From Pseudomonadota bacterium (GTDB lineage Bacteria > Pseudomonadota > Alphaproteobacteria > Dongiales > Dongiaceae), in contig JAJYUT010000004.1 of assembly GCA_021792365.1 (NCBI GenBank), positions 124,001-188,000 of the forward strand: a stretch of DNA of 64,000 nucleotides, given 5' to 3'. A model generated the notes under the pieces. It was not told the origin of the DNA. It worked only from the letters and a program-made list of their open reading frames with translations, and searched no databases. The position numbers were made by a program, and so were the translations under genes. Below are positions 48,973 through 56,987 of this stretch, in pieces (within the stretch, counting starts at the first letter, position 1; each line of letters begins with the position of its first letter).

Positions 48973-50510
48973 GCACCCCGACGCAATTCCAGGCTGCGCC
49001 GATGCAGGGCGAGCGCCGCGTGCGCACGATCTCCGGCAACAAGGGCCTGCAGATCGAAGAGCCCCTGATCTTCGAGCAAGGCATGAAGGGGCGCAGCGGT
49101 GTCGACCTTCCGGCGGTGCCTCAGCACAAGGACCGCCTTGGCGCCCTGAAGCGGAAGGGCGAGATCGGACTGCCGGGCCTCAGCGAGCCGCAGGTGGTGC
49201 GGCACTACACCAAGCTGAGCCAGAAGAACTACGCGATCGACATGGGCGTCTATCCGCTTGGCTCCTGCACCATGAAGCACAACCCGCGCCTCAACGAGAA
49301 GATGGCGCGGCTGCCCGGCATCGGCGATCTCCATCCGATGCAGCCGATCTCGACCGTGCAGGGCGCGCTGGAGCTCATCGACCAGCTCGCGCACTGGCTC
49401 AAGACGCTGACCAATATGCCTGCGGTCGCGATGTCGCCGGCCGCGGGCGCCCACGGCGAATTGTGCGGCATCATGACCATCCGCGCGGCGCTGCTCGCCA
49501 GGGGCGATGCGCGCAAGCGCATCCTGGTGCCGGAATCAGCGCACGGGACGAACCCCGCGACGGCTGCTGCCTGCGGCTACGAGGTGGACCCGGTGCCCGC
49601 CGACGATCGCGGCCGCGTCGATCTCGCCGCCTTCAAGGCCAAGCTCGGCCCGGATGTCGCCGGCACCATGATCACCAATCCGAACACCTGTGGGCTGTTC
49701 GAAAACGACATCATCGACATCGCCGATGCGATCCATGGCGTCGGCGGCTACTTCTATTGCGACGGCGCGAACTTCAACGCCATCGTCGGTCGCGTCCGGC
49801 CGGGCGATCTCGGCATAGACGCCATGCACATCAACCTGCACAAGACCTTCTCGACGCCTCATGGCGGCGGCGGGCCGGGCTCCGGCCCTGTCGTGCTGTC
49901 GGCGGCGCTCGCGCCCTATGCGCCGGTGCCCTACGTCGTGCACGGCCCGAATGGATTCGCGCTGGTGGAGCGCGGTGAGCAGGCCTTCGGCCGCCTCAAG
50001 GGGTTTCATGGCCAGATGGGCATGTTCGTGCGCGCGCTGGCCTACATGATGAGTCACGGTTCGGACGGCCTGCGCCAGGCCTCGGGCGATGCGGTGCTCA
50101 ACGCCAACTACATCCTCGCCGGCCTCAAGGACGAGATGACGCCGGCCTTCCCCGGCACCTGCATGCACGAGGCCTTGTTCAACGACGAGTTCCTGGAGGG
50201 CACGGACGTCACCACGCTCGACTTCGCCAAGGCAATGATCGACGAGGGCTACCACCCGATGACCATGTATTTCCCGCTGGTGGTGCATGGCGCGCTGCTG
50301 ATGGAGCCGACCGAGACCGAGAGCAGGGACGGCCTCGACCGCTATGTCGAGGTGGTGAAGGGCCTGGCGAAGCGCGCCAAGGCGGGTGATGCCGCGTATT
50401 TCAAGGGCGCGCCCTACCACACCCCGCGCCGGCGCCTGGACGAGACGCTGGCCGCGCGCCAGCCGGTGCTGCGCTGGAAGCCGGAGGCGCCGAAAAAGGC
50501 GGCGGAATAG
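48969..50510 (+). CDS. gcvPB: Glycine dehydrogenase (decarboxylating) subunit 2
   Basis: The 513-residue beta subunit carries the PLP lysine in [20 protein letters not shown]. Other family marks are [29 protein letters not shown] and [12 protein letters not shown]. Together with subunit 1 it decarboxylates glycine and loads the H protein. The L protein (lipoamide dehydrogenase) is not in the window and is probably shared with other complexes. Confidence 0.95.
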   Translation: MSTPTQFQAAPMQGERRVRTISGNKGLQIEEPLIFEQGMKGRSGVDLPAVPQHKDRLGALKRKGEIGLPGLSEPQVVRHYTKLSQKNYAIDMGVYPLGSCTMKHNPRLNEKMARLPGIGDLHPMQPISTVQGALELIDQLAHWLKTLTNMPAVAMSPAAGAHGELCGIMTIRAALLARGDARKRILVPESAHGTNPATAAACGYEVDPVPADDRGRVDLAAFKAKLGPDVAGTMITNPNTCGLFENDIIDIADAIHGVGGYFYCDGANFNAIVGRVRPGDLGIDAMHINLHKTFSTPHGGGGPGSGPVVLSAALAPYAPVPYVVHGPNGFALVERGEQAFGRLKGFHGQMGMFVRALAYMMSHGSDGLRQASGDAVLNANYILAGLKDEMTPAFPGTCMHEALFNDEFLEGTDVTTLDFAKAMIDEGYHPMTMYFPLVVHGALLMEPTETESRDGLDRYVEVVKGLAKRAKAGDAAYFKGAPYHTPRRRLDETLAARQPVLRWKPEAPKKAAE

Positions 50511-50555
50511 GAGGAAGCAGGTTGTATCTTCGCGTTCGGCGCTCAAATAGGGAGC

Positions 50556-50711
50556 ATGTACGCGAAGACGGCTGGCGCGATCGGAATCGGTGTTGCCATC
50601 GGCGTTGCGATCGGCGCCGTGATCAATAACATCACCATGGGGATCGGTATCGGCATCGCGATCGGGATCGCGATGGGCCTTGCCGGGCGATCCCCAGACG
50701 ACCGCGGCTGA
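50556..50711 (+). CDS. Glycine-zipper-like miniprotein
   Basis: This 51-residue ORF starts with ATG five bases after the GGGAG Shine-Dalgarno region at 50550-50554. Residues 7-44 are almost only Gly, Ile, Val and Ala in a regular two-to-four residue pattern (GAIGIGVAIGVAIGAV, then GIGIGIAIGIAMGLAG), split by the polar INNITM. Two short membrane helices packed through glycine faces are plausible. No named family was recognised. It lies 45 bases after gcvPB and 21 bases before the cysteine hydrolase. Confidence 0.6.
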   Translation: MYAKTAGAIGIGVAIGVAIGAVINNITMGIGIGIAIGIAMGLAGRSPDDRG

Positions 50712-50732
50712 GCATGTGGGAGGGATCGCGAT

Positions 50733-51260
50733 ATGGCGACCGGAAGCAAGACCGCTCTGCTGCTGATCGACGTCCAACAAGGCATGTTCGGGCCGAATGA
50801 GGTCTGTCACGAGCCGGAGCGCTTGCTGGCCAATGCCGCGAACCTGCTCGCCCGCGCCCGCGCCGCCGGCGTGCCAGTGTTCCACGTGCAGCATTGCGAG
50901 GAGAGCGGCTTCGTCCCCGGCAGTCCGCCCTGGCAAATTCGGCCGGAGGTCGCACCGCGCGAGGGCGAGCCGGTGACGGAAAAATGGGCCTGCAGTTCCT
51001 TCTACGATACCCGGCTCGACGAGCGGCTGCGCGCCGGCGGCATCGGTCGCCTGCTGATCGCGGGGCTGCAGACCGAGTTCTGCATCGACACCGCCTGCCG
51101 CGTGGCGCAGAGCCTCGGCTACAAGGTGACGCTCGCCGCCGACGCGCACTCCACCATGGACAGCCCGACGCTCAAGGCGGACCAGATCATCCATCACCAT
51201 AACCGGGTGCTGTCCGGGATCGTGGAGCGCGTGGCGCCGGCCGCCGAGATTGCGTTTTAG
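50733..51260 (+). CDS. Isochorismatase-family cysteine hydrolase
   Basis: The 175-residue protein has the Asp-Lys-Cys triad of the family: Asp in LLLIDVQQGMF, Lys in TEKWACSSF and Cys in GLQTEFCIDTACRV. The C-terminal VTLAADAHSTMDS is typical. Such enzymes cleave amides or related small molecules (nicotinamide, N-carbamoyl compounds); the substrate cannot be read. GGAGG lies about 15 bases before the ATG. It is convergent with the MBL-hydrolase gene. Confidence 0.87.
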   Translation: MATGSKTALLLIDVQQGMFGPNEVCHEPERLLANAANLLARARAAGVPVFHVQHCEESGFVPGSPPWQIRPEVAPREGEPVTEKWACSSFYDTRLDERLRAGGIGRLLIAGLQTEFCIDTACRVAQSLGYKVTLAADAHSTMDSPTLKADQIIHHHNRVLSGIVERVAPAAEIAF

Positions 51261-51301
51261 CCGCGTTCACAGCCGGCGCCTCGCCCCAACCCGACGAGCG
51301 G

Positions 51302-52216
51302 TCAGTAGTCCCAGAAGCTGGCTACCCAGCGAAAGGCGTCGCCATCGACCGCCACCCGGCCCACGGACGGGAACGGCAGGTGGGTCGCCACCAGCAGCTC
51401 CCCGGTCGCCGCCGCCTCCCGCAACAGGCGGACCCGGACGCGAACCGACTCCTCGGGATCGTGCTCGAAGCCGTTGTGCCAATCGGGGTGGTCGAACCCG
51501 ACCGGGAATATGGCGTCACCGAGGAAGGTCAGCCGCTCGCCGCCGGATGTCAGGCGGACCACGCTGTGCCCCGGCGTGTGGCCGCCGGTGCGCCAGACGA
51601 GCACCCCCGGGGCTACCTCATGCTCCTCTTCGAAGATCCGCAGCTGGCGCTGATACTCGTTCGCGAACCGCCTGGCGGTCGTTCGCAGCACGCCCGGGAC
51701 CGGCCCCGGCATGGAGGTGTGCGAGAAATCGGGTTGCGTCCAGAACGCCACCTCGGCGGCGGCCACGTGGACCCGCAGATCCGGACGCAGTTGCTTCTTC
51801 ACCTCGTCGACCAGCAGCCCGCCGACATGGTCCATGTGCATGTGGGTCACCACCACGTCGGTCACGGAGGCGAGATCGATGCCGGCCGCCTCCAGCCGCT
51901 TGGGGAACTGCCCGGCCCGCGGGAAGCCGGGGAACTGCCCGCCCAAGCCGGCGTCGACGAGGATGGTCCGTTCGCCGCTGCGCACGACGAGCACGTTCAG
52001 CGGCCAGTCGAATGCGTCCGGCGGCAGGAACATGTCCTTGAGCCAGGCGGCGCGGACATCCGGGTCGGCATTGGTGGCCAAGGTGGCGGTCGGCAGAGGG
52101 AGCACTCCATCGCTGACCACCAGCACATCGATCTCGCCGACCCGTAGCGCATAGCGCGATGGAACCAGCTCCTCCGTTTTCCGGCTACGGGTATGGGGAG
52201 TGATGTCCATGTTCAT
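51302..52216 (-). CDS. MBL-fold metallo-hydrolase
   Basis: The 304-residue protein has the metallo-beta-lactamase-fold metal motif THMHMDHVGG, the downstream His in GGHTPGHS, the bridging Asp in FLGDAIFP and the last His in VATHLPFP, so a two-metal site is complete. It resembles the quorum-quenching lactonase/alkylsulfatase-like part of the superfamily, but the substrate is undetermined. The ATG at 52216 is five bases after AGGAGG; the open frame upstream to 52360 is not protein-like. No signal peptide is seen. Confidence 0.88.
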   Translation of the reverse strand: MNMDITPHTRSRKTEELVPSRYALRVGEIDVLVVSDGVLPLPTATLATNADPDVRAAWLKDMFLPPDAFDWPLNVLVVRSGERTILVDAGLGGQFPGFPRAGQFPKRLEAAGIDLASVTDVVVTHMHMDHVGGLLVDEVKKQLRPDLRVHVAAAEVAFWTQPDFSHTSMPGPVPGVLRTTARRFANEYQRQLRIFEEEHEVAPGVLVWRTGGHTPGHSVVRLTSGGERLTFLGDAIFPVGFDHPDWHNGFEHDPEESVRVRVRLLREAAATGELLVATHLPFPSVGRVAVDGDAFRWVASFWDY

Positions 52217-52519
52217 TTTAGCCTCCTGCTGACCTGACTGGCCCTCCGGCCGATGCGGTGTTCGAGTGAGCGGAGGATGCCGGCAAGGCGATGGGAAATC
52301 CTTGCGTCGACCTTGAGCCGCCATTGAATTTCGCCTGATTATCCGTCCAAGAGGCGCCACTGTCCGGTTGTCACGCGAGGCCAGGGACCGCTGGAGCGAA
52401 AGAGGACGACGACAAGTTCGTGGGCTGCTTTGGCGTATTCCACAATCAGGCTGGAGCCTAACCGCGGGACACGAATCGAGCGGCCTGTTGTTTACGGCCA
52501 GCCACCGGAGGATTGTGCC
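52217..52519. promoter_or_regulatory. 303-bp divergent gap between MBL hydrolase and DUF2243 genes
   Basis: The region should carry two divergent promoters. No convincing sigma-70 pair, palindrome, small ORF or RNA was recognised. The Shine-Dalgarno sites of both flanking genes (AGGAGG and GGAGG) lie at its ends. Confidence 0.4.
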
Positions 52520-53077
52520 ATGCGATATGCCTCAAGCGCGGAAGAGCGCAACGCATTCCCGGTTTCGGCCGGCATCCTCCTCGGCCTGGGCCTCGGCGGC
52601 TTCTTCGATGGCATTGTGCTGCACCAGATCCTGCAATGGCACCACATGGCGACCAGCGCCGGCTATCCGCCGGACAGCGTGGAGAACCTGGAACTCAACA
52701 CGCTGCTCGACGGGCTTTTTCATGCGGCGACCTGGCTGTTCACCGTCGCCGGCCTGTTCATCCTCTGGCGCCGCGCCCGTCATACGCACGTGGACTGGAA
52801 CGCCAAGTGCCTGTGCGGATCGTTCCTGATCGGCTTCGGCCTGTTCAATCTGGTGGAAGGCATCATCAACCACCAGATTCTCGGCCTGCACCACGTCAAC
52901 GAGACCGTGCCGCGCGACCAGTGGATCTACTGGGATATCGGCTTCCTGGTTTGGGGCGCCCTGATGCTGCTCGGCGGCTGGTGGATGCTGAAGCGCGCGC
53001 GGCGCGCGCCTGCCGACACGGACGAACAGGCGCCGCGCCCCGCCGGCCCGGTCCGCGCCGCATCCCGGCGGAGCTGA
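52520..53077 (+). CDS. DUF2243 membrane protein
   Basis: The 185-residue protein has four hydrophobic helices and the DUF2243 motifs GLGGFFDGIVLHQILQWHH and LVEGIINHQILGLHHVN. The paired His residues at the membrane edge could bind a metal or haem, but the family is uncharacterised. ATG 52520, 8 bases after GGAGG, is preferred over the in-frame start at 52430. The last 25 residues are Arg/Pro/Ala-rich. A terminator of the opposite-strand atp operon follows closely. Confidence 0.88.
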   Translation: MRYASSAEERNAFPVSAGILLGLGLGGFFDGIVLHQILQWHHMATSAGYPPDSVENLELNTLLDGLFHAATWLFTVAGLFILWRRARHTHVDWNAKCLCGSFLIGFGLFNLVEGIINHQILGLHHVNETVPRDQWIYWDIGFLVWGALMLLGGWWMLKRARRAPADTDEQAPRPAGPVRAASRRS

Positions 53078-53080
53078 ACG

Positions 53081-53105
53081 AAAAGGCCCGGGATCGCTCC
53101 CGGGC
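53081..53105 (-). terminator. Intrinsic terminator of the F0 atp operon
   Basis: On the minus strand GCCCGGGA (53105-53098) pairs with TCCCGGGC (53093-53086) around GCGA, followed by C and then TTTT (53084-53081). It lies 30 bases after the stop of the b-subunit gene. Confidence 0.85.
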
Positions 53106-53134
53106 TTCCGTGTCTCTGCGCCGTTTCGGCGGGG

Positions 53135-53653
53135 TCAGTGGAGCTTCTTCTCCACCTCAGCGATCGCCTGGTCGATCAGGATGCCGCTGCGCACGCCGTC
53201 GATCTGGCTCTGGATGATGCGGGCCGCCGCCGCGGTCGCGACGTCCACCGCCTCGCGCCGCACCTCGGCGACAGCCTGGGCCTCGGCCTGGGCGATCTTC
53301 TCCAGCGAGGCCTTCTCGCGCCGCGCCAGGTTCTCCTCCAGCTTCTTGCCGGAATCCTTGATCTGCCGTTGCGCCAGGGCCTTGGCGCTGGAGATGATCT
53401 CCTCCGCCTCGCGCATGGCGTCGCGCTGCTTGCGCTGGTACTCGGCGAGCAGGGCCTGCGCCTCGTCCTTCAGCTTCTGCGCCTCGTCGAGGTCCGACTT
53501 GATCTTCAGGGACCGCCGGTCGAGCATCTGGGCCAGGGCCTTCCACAGCTTCGGCCCGGCCAGCACGACGAAGATCACGAAGCCGAGATAGACCCAGGTA
53601 TGCGGGTTCTCCAGGATCGCGTGCAGGCCGCCGCCATGCTCCTCGCCATTCAT
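53135..53653 (-). CDS. atpF: ATP synthase F0 subunit b
   Basis: The 172-residue protein has one N-terminal helix (WVYLGFVIFVVLAGPKLW) and a long charged helix rich in Ala, Glu, Lys and Arg, the peripheral stalk. Its ATG overlaps the stop of the b' gene (ATGA). A longer open frame upstream is only the shadow of b'. Together with b' it forms the heterodimeric stator linking F0 to F1. Confidence 0.92.
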   Translation of the reverse strand: MNGEEHGGGLHAILENPHTWVYLGFVIFVVLAGPKLWKALAQMLDRRSLKIKSDLDEAQKLKDEAQALLAEYQRKQRDAMREAEEIISSAKALAQRQIKDSGKKLEENLARREKASLEKIAQAEAQAVAEVRREAVDVATAAAARIIQSQIDGVRSGILIDQAIAEVEKKLH

Positions 53654-54144
53654 CGCGCGCGCTCCTTCATCACGCTGTCGACGGCCTGGACAACCGCGCC
53701 GGCATCGGCAGGCGCGCCCACCAGCTTGCCCGCCATCATCCCCGCCACCTCGGCTGCGACGCCACGGACGTCCGCCAGCGCCTGGGCCTTGGCGGTCCGG
53801 ATGCCGGCTTCCGCCGCGGCGGTCTGGTCCGCCATCTTGCGGCCGAACTCCGCCTCGCGCGCCGCTGTCTCGGCGGCGATGTCGGCCGCCGCCTTGGCGA
53901 GCGCCCCCTGGGCCTGGGCCCTGGCATCGGCGATCGCCTTCTGATAGGCCGCGAGGACCTGGGCGGCCTCCTCCTTCAACGCCTCGGCGCGCTGCAGGTT
54001 GCCGTCGATCCGATCCTCGCGCTGGGCGAAGATCCCGTTGATGCGTGGCAGGATCAGCTTCGACATCAGCAGGTAGAGGGCCAGGAACGTGATTCCCAGC
54101 CACACCAGCTGCGGCGCGAAATAGGTCGGATCGAACTGCGGCAT
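53650..54144 (-). CDS. atpG: ATP synthase F0 subunit b'
   Basis: The 164-residue protein is the divergent second b subunit found in photosynthetic and many alphaproteobacterial synthases. It starts MPQFDPTYFAPQLVWLGITF, has one helix (LVWLGITFLALYLLMSKLI), LPRINGIFAQREDRI at its end, and a long Ala-rich coiled stalk. The gene lies 72 bases after atpE and overlaps atpF. Confidence 0.92.
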   Translation of the reverse strand: MPQFDPTYFAPQLVWLGITFLALYLLMSKLILPRINGIFAQREDRIDGNLQRAEALKEEAAQVLAAYQKAIADARAQAQGALAKAAADIAAETAAREAEFGRKMADQTAAAEAGIRTAKAQALADVRGVAAEVAGMMAGKLVGAPADAGAVVQAVDSVMKERAR

Positions 54145-54216
54145 GACGCTCTCTCCGCGGCCCCGGAGATCCCGTGACCGGGACCTCGCGGGCGGCCGCC
54201 TACCCGGATGGTGCGA

Positions 54217-54441
54217 CTAGACGAACAGGATGATCATCGCCACGACGAAGGCGATGAGGCCCGTCGCTTCGACCAGGGCGAAGGTCATCATCATGCGGCC
54301 GAACCACTTTTCGGCAGCGGCCGGGTTGCGGACCGCCGCGTTCAGGTAGTTGCCGAACAGGACGCCCAGACCCGCGCCCGCGCCGCCCAGGGCGATCACG
54401 GCCAGACCCGCGCCGATATACCGTGCTGCTTCGACTTCCAT
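54217..54441 (-). CDS. atpE: ATP synthase F0 subunit c
   Basis: The 74-residue hairpin proteolipid forms the rotor ring. Helix 1 is ARYIGAGLAVIALGGAGAGL with the packing glycines, the polar loop is RNPAAAEK, and helix 2 carries the proton-binding Glu in FALVEATGL. An AAGGGAAG-type Shine-Dalgarno precedes the ATG. Confidence 0.96.
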   Translation of the reverse strand: MEVEAARYIGAGLAVIALGGAGAGLGVLFGNYLNAAVRNPAAAEKWFGRMMMTFALVEATGLIAFVVAMIILFV

Positions 54442-54502
54442 TTTACTCTTCCCTTCTCAGCTTTGGGGTTGCGTTGCTCGATCAGTCGCGATGGCCGCAC
54501 GG

Positions 54503-55240
54503 TCAGTGCAGATGGATCGCGTCGTGGAGATAGATGCAGGTGAGGATGGTGAACACATAGGCCTGCAGGCAGGCGATCAGCAGCTCAAGGCCGAAGATCA
54601 CCGTCACGAAGGCGAGGGGCACCCAGCCCGCCCAGATGCCGAGGGCGAACACGAAGCCGCCGATCACCGTCAGCATCACGTGGCCCGCCACCATGTTGGC
54701 GAACAGTCGGACGGAGAGGCTGAGCGGCCGGATGAAATAGGACAGCACCTCGATCGGGATCATCAGCGGCAGCAGCCAGACCGGCGCGCCCTGCGGCACG
54801 AAGTAGCTGAAGAAGTGCAGGCCGTGCCGGACGACGCCGATGATCGTCACCATGAAGAACACGAACAGCGCCAGCGCGGCGGTGACGACGATGTGGCTGG
54901 TGACCGTGAAGGCGCCCGGCAGCAGGCCGAACAGGTTGCAGAACAGGATGAACATGAACAGCGAGAACACGAAGGGGAAGTATTTGCGCCCCTCGTTGCC
55001 GACGTTCTCCTTGAGCAGGCCTGAGACGAAGTCGTACATCCCCTCGCACAGCGACTGCCAGCGCCCGGGGACGATCGCCTGCTTGCGCGTGCCCAGCAGC
55101 ATGAACGCGGTGATCCCCGCAACCGCGAGAACCATCCACAGCGCCGAGTTGGTGAAGGAGACATCGAGGCCGCCGATATGGATCGGACCGCCCAGCGGAT
55201 GAATCTCGAATTGCGCGAGCGGCGAATGCGCTTCTGCCAC
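54503..55240 (-). CDS. atpB: ATP synthase F0 subunit a
   Basis: The 245-residue membrane protein forms the proton half-channels next to the c ring. The essential Arg is in LSLSVRLFANMVAGHVML, and the C-terminal helix region LLIACLQAYVFTIL is typical. It is followed after 61 bases by atpE. Confidence 0.95.
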   Translation of the reverse strand: MAEAHSPLAQFEIHPLGGPIHIGGLDVSFTNSALWMVLAVAGITAFMLLGTRKQAIVPGRWQSLCEGMYDFVSGLLKENVGNEGRKYFPFVFSLFMFILFCNLFGLLPGAFTVTSHIVVTAALALFVFFMVTIIGVVRHGLHFFSYFVPQGAPVWLLPLMIPIEVLSYFIRPLSLSVRLFANMVAGHVMLTVIGGFVFALGIWAGWVPLAFVTVIFGLELLIACLQAYVFTILTCIYLHDAIHLH

Positions 55241-55282
55241 GATTGACCCCGTCCTTGTCTCGGACCCTTCACCAGGTCCTTG

Positions 55283-55600
55283 TCAGTCCCGTTTATCCAT
55301 CCGCCGCTGCATGTCCCTGGACAATCGCACGACGTTGAAAATCCCAGCCGCCAGTCCCAGGAACATGAAGACCAGCATGAACCACGGCTTGGTGCCCATC
55401 TGCGTATCGATTAGCCATCCCAGGCCGAGGCCGACGCAGATACCCACCACCAGTTCGATGCTCATCCGATAGCCGACGCCGGCGAGGGAGTCGTTATACG
55501 AGCCGTTCTTCGATCCCTCTTCGCGCCCATCGATCCGCTCACGCGCCGCTTTCAGCTTCGCCTCGAGCTGGTCGAGATCACGCGGGTCTCCCTCGGTCAT
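55283..55600 (-). CDS. atpI: AtpI-like F0 assembly protein
   Basis: The 105-residue protein has a charged N-terminal half and two hydrophobic helices (ELVVGICVGLGLGWLID and WFMLVFMFLGLAAGIFNVV), as in AtpI/AtpZ-type proteins at the head of atp operons, which help assemble the c ring or carry Mg/Ca. The ATG at 55600 has GAGG just upstream; a longer frame to 55705 reads into the promoter and is rejected. It is the first gene of the operon. Confidence 0.88.
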   Translation of the reverse strand: MTEGDPRDLDQLEAKLKAARERIDGREEGSKNGSYNDSLAGVGYRMSIELVVGICVGLGLGWLIDTQMGTKPWFMLVFMFLGLAAGIFNVVRLSRDMQRRMDKRD

Positions 55601-55690
55601 CGCCTCGGTCGGTCCCTGGGTCGTTGAAGAAGCGCCCCCGTCACAACACCACACGCCGCCGCCGATCATCGACCGGCGCACGCGCGGCGG

Positions 55691-55719
55691 AACATACGGA
55701 CGCACCCCAGGCCTGTCAA
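55691..55719 (-). promoter_or_regulatory. Strong sigma-70-type promoter of the F0 atp operon
   Basis: On the minus strand a perfect -35, TTGACA (55719-55714), a 17-base spacer and TATGTT (55696-55691) form a near-consensus promoter. Transcription would start near 55684, giving a leader of about 84 bases before atpI. Confidence 0.75.
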
Positions 55720-55802
55720 GGCGATTCGCCTCAGCGCAAGGCCTTGAAACAGCGAGCAGATTTGCGTTTTCCGAGGCCTCTGCGCAAGCTGTCGCAGGGG
55801 GC

Positions 55803-56792
55803 TTACGCTAGGCTTTTCGCGCCTTTCCTGATGGCGCGCAGGCAGAGCTGGTCATAGGCGATGGTGGCGGCCGCGATGGCTGTGATCTCAGCCTGGTCGT
55901 AGGGCGGCGCCACCTCCACCACGTCCATGCCGACGATGTTGAGGGATCCCAGGCCCCGCAGGATGGCGAAGGCCTGCGCCGTCGACAGGCCGCCGGCCAC
56001 CGGCGTGCCGGTGCCGGGCGCGAAAGCGGGGTCGAGGCAATCGATGTCGAAGGTCAGATAGGCCGGGTGCTTGCCCACGATCTTCTTGATCTTTTCCAGC
56101 GCGGCGGCCGGGCCCTTCTCGTGCACTTCCGGCGCGCCGATGATGGTGAGGCCCATCTTGTCGTCGACCCAGGTGCGGATGCCGGTCTGCACCGAGCGCT
56201 CGGGGACGATCAGCCCCTCCTTCACCGCGCGATAGAACATGGTGCCGTGATTGAGCTCGACGTCCTTGCCCTCGACCTCCGGCCAGGTGTCGGGATGGGC
56301 GTCGAAATGCACCAGCGCCAGCGGCCCGTATTTGGCCGCATGTGCCTTCAGCAGGGGGTAGGTGATGAAATGATCGCCGCCGAAGGTGGTCAGAAAAACG
56401 TCATGCTCGATGATCTCGGCGGCCGTGCGCGCGATCGCGCCGGGGATAGTGTGCGGCATGGCGGCGTCGAAATAGACGTCGCCGTAATCCACCGCCTGCA
56501 CGTGATCGAGCGGATTGAACCCGTGCGGGAAGCTCTTGAGTTCGCAGAGCTGCGCCGATCCCTGGCGCACGCCCTGCGGCCCGAACCGCGCGCCGGGGCG
56601 GAAGGTGGTCGCGGTGTCATAGGGCACGCCCAGGAACACGTGGTCGGCATGCGCCAAGTCGCGCGAAGAGGGCACGCGCAGGAAGGTGCCGATATTGGAG
56701 TAGGTCTGCTGCGCGATCAAAGTGGGCCGGGCCGGCTGGGTCGGCTTCGCTCCCGGCGCGGTCCCCTGCCGCATGATCTTGTTCTTGGCCAT
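55803..56792 (-). CDS. speB: Agmatinase/arginase-family ureohydrolase
   Basis: The 329-residue protein has the binuclear manganese site of the family: GGDHFITYPLL, HFDAHPDTW, and FDIDCLDPAFAPGTGTPVAGG. The last motif and GLSTAQAF fit agmatinase-type enzymes, which split agmatine into putrescine and urea; guanidinobutyrase or proclavaminate-amidinohydrolase-like activity is possible. ATG 56792 is seven bases after GAGG; the open frame to 57110 overlaps the divergent gene and is rejected. Confidence 0.9.
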   Translation of the reverse strand: MAKNKIMRQGTAPGAKPTQPARPTLIAQQTYSNIGTFLRVPSSRDLAHADHVFLGVPYDTATTFRPGARFGPQGVRQGSAQLCELKSFPHGFNPLDHVQAVDYGDVYFDAAMPHTIPGAIARTAAEIIEHDVFLTTFGGDHFITYPLLKAHAAKYGPLALVHFDAHPDTWPEVEGKDVELNHGTMFYRAVKEGLIVPERSVQTGIRTWVDDKMGLTIIGAPEVHEKGPAAALEKIKKIVGKHPAYLTFDIDCLDPAFAPGTGTPVAGGLSTAQAFAILRGLGSLNIVGMDVVEVAPPYDQAEITAIAAATIAYDQLCLRAIRKGAKSLA

Positions 56793-56987
56793 CTGCGTGC
56801 CTCGTCCCCGGAATGACTGCTGGCGTGACGCTAGGGAAGGGAAGGCGCGCTGGCAAGTGGCGAGCGCTCTCAAGTGAGGCACCATTGTGTGACCCCGACT
56901 CTCGACAGGACCGTGATCGCCACTTAGAAACACGGGGTAAGTGGGGGTGCATTGCCGGACAATATCGAGTCGGGAAGGCCGTCTGCT

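Noticed and set aside
47626-50510. A broken, split gcvP gene
   Set aside because: The two-subunit P protein is a normal bacterial form; both chains are full-length and overlap by ATGA.
53135-54103. A single 322-codon fused b subunit
   Set aside because: The upstream part is a shadow of the b' gene in another frame; the b ATG at 53653 overlaps the b' stop.
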